From Candidatus Kerfeldbacteria bacterium (GTDB lineage: Bacteria > Patescibacteriota > Patescibacteriia > UBA9570), in assembly GCA_003512175.1 (NCBI GenBank), contig DOSP01000052.1:1-5175 (forward strand): DNA of 5,175 nucleotides, written 5' to 3'. Made by a program: the position numbers and the translations under genes. Below the pieces are notes generated by a model. The model saw only the letters and a list, made by a program, of their open reading frames with translations, had not been told where the DNA came from and ran no database searches. Below, one piece after another: positions 4,946 to 5,175 of this stretch (the stretch's first letter is position 1; the number at the start of each line of letters is the position of its first letter).

Positions 4946-5175
4946 ATACTTATTACAAAAGTTTTACCACAATCGGAACCAGCAACTTTGCAACAAGTTC
5001 ATAAAATAGGTTTTGGTTGGATTTTTCCAGAAATGAGTGGAAAATTTAGAACGATAGACGTAGCTGTGTCTAGCCATAGTATCTGGAAGGACTAATAGAG
5101 TTGTTAGCTTGGGCTCATCATCGTTTTTTATGGATTCACCCATTCCAAGATTATAATGGTCGGATCGGTCGTTTA
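4946..5175 (+). pseudogene. Broken second Fic gene (partial, runs off window)
   Basis: This region matches the intact Fic gene in the same orientation. Bases 4946-4957 equal 2864-2875. Bases 4958-4978 are a 21-base in-frame insertion relative to the intact gene. Bases 4979-5078 match 2876-2975 (7 differences), and 5080-5175 match 3074-3169 (8 differences). A net 97 bases, encoding part of the flap and the following helix, are missing between 5078 and 5080. This shifts the frame, and TAA TAG follow soon after. The first Fic codons (about 46 residues) are absent and no start codon is placed for them. The catalytic loop HPFQDYNGRIGR is still perfectly encoded just before the window end. Since the second part has no start of its own, the gene is taken as dead. 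Its left edge lies about 12 bases after the stop of the 371-residue gene. Confidence 0.88.

Noticed and set aside
1..5175. CRISPR arrays, insertion-sequence ends and transposase genes
   Set aside because: No regularly spaced short repeats and no transposase frame were found. The only long repeat is the pair of Fic sequences.

Overview
This window looks like bacterial chromosome. It has several sigma70-type promoter matches (TTGACA -35 boxes with 17-18 base spacers), a tRNA-Asp and five complete, clearly coding bacterial-type genes. The organism cannot be named with confidence. A tRNA with no encoded CCA, almost no Shine-Dalgarno sequences, -10 boxes sitting 10-12 bases before start codons, and many small or unfamiliar proteins would fit an uncultured lineage such as Patescibacteria. 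That is inference only.

Left part (1-2313): two genes run leftwards and one runs rightwards. At the very edge is the start of a small CxxC...CxxC zinc-ribbon protein (minus, cut by the window) with a strong promoter and a strong GGAGGT ribosome site. Next is a di-iron protein of the acyl-ACP desaturase type (minus). Across a short region with overlapping divergent promoter matches from it lies a secreted protein (plus) with a signal peptide and a C-terminal fibronectin type III domain.

Middle (2311-3343): a tRNA-Asp(GUC) directly follows the secreted-protein gene. Its likely promoter overlaps that gene's stop codon and lies inside a perfect 10-base inverted repeat that ends exactly at the tRNA 5' end. 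Downstream is an AT-richer two-gene unit: a small very basic protein (59 aa from its ATG) and a Fic-domain enzyme with the active-site loop HPFQDYNGRIGR. The layout resembles a Fic toxin with a small partner, but the partner lacks the known Fic-inhibiting motif.

Right part (3344-5175): a small Smr-domain protein and a 371-residue protein of unknown function are co-oriented and closely spaced. The last ~230 bases hold a second, broken Fic gene, about 92% identical to the first over 196 aligned bases and in the same orientation. It has a 97-base deletion and a 21-base in-frame insertion. The changes between the copies are mostly silent in the catalytic half, which suggests that two functional Fic relatives diverged before one broke. 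The two Fic sequences bracket the Smr and unknown genes as direct repeats, so this is probably an accessory region next to a tRNA gene. The Fic unit with its unusual partner and the decayed second copy is the best candidate here for something not yet described.
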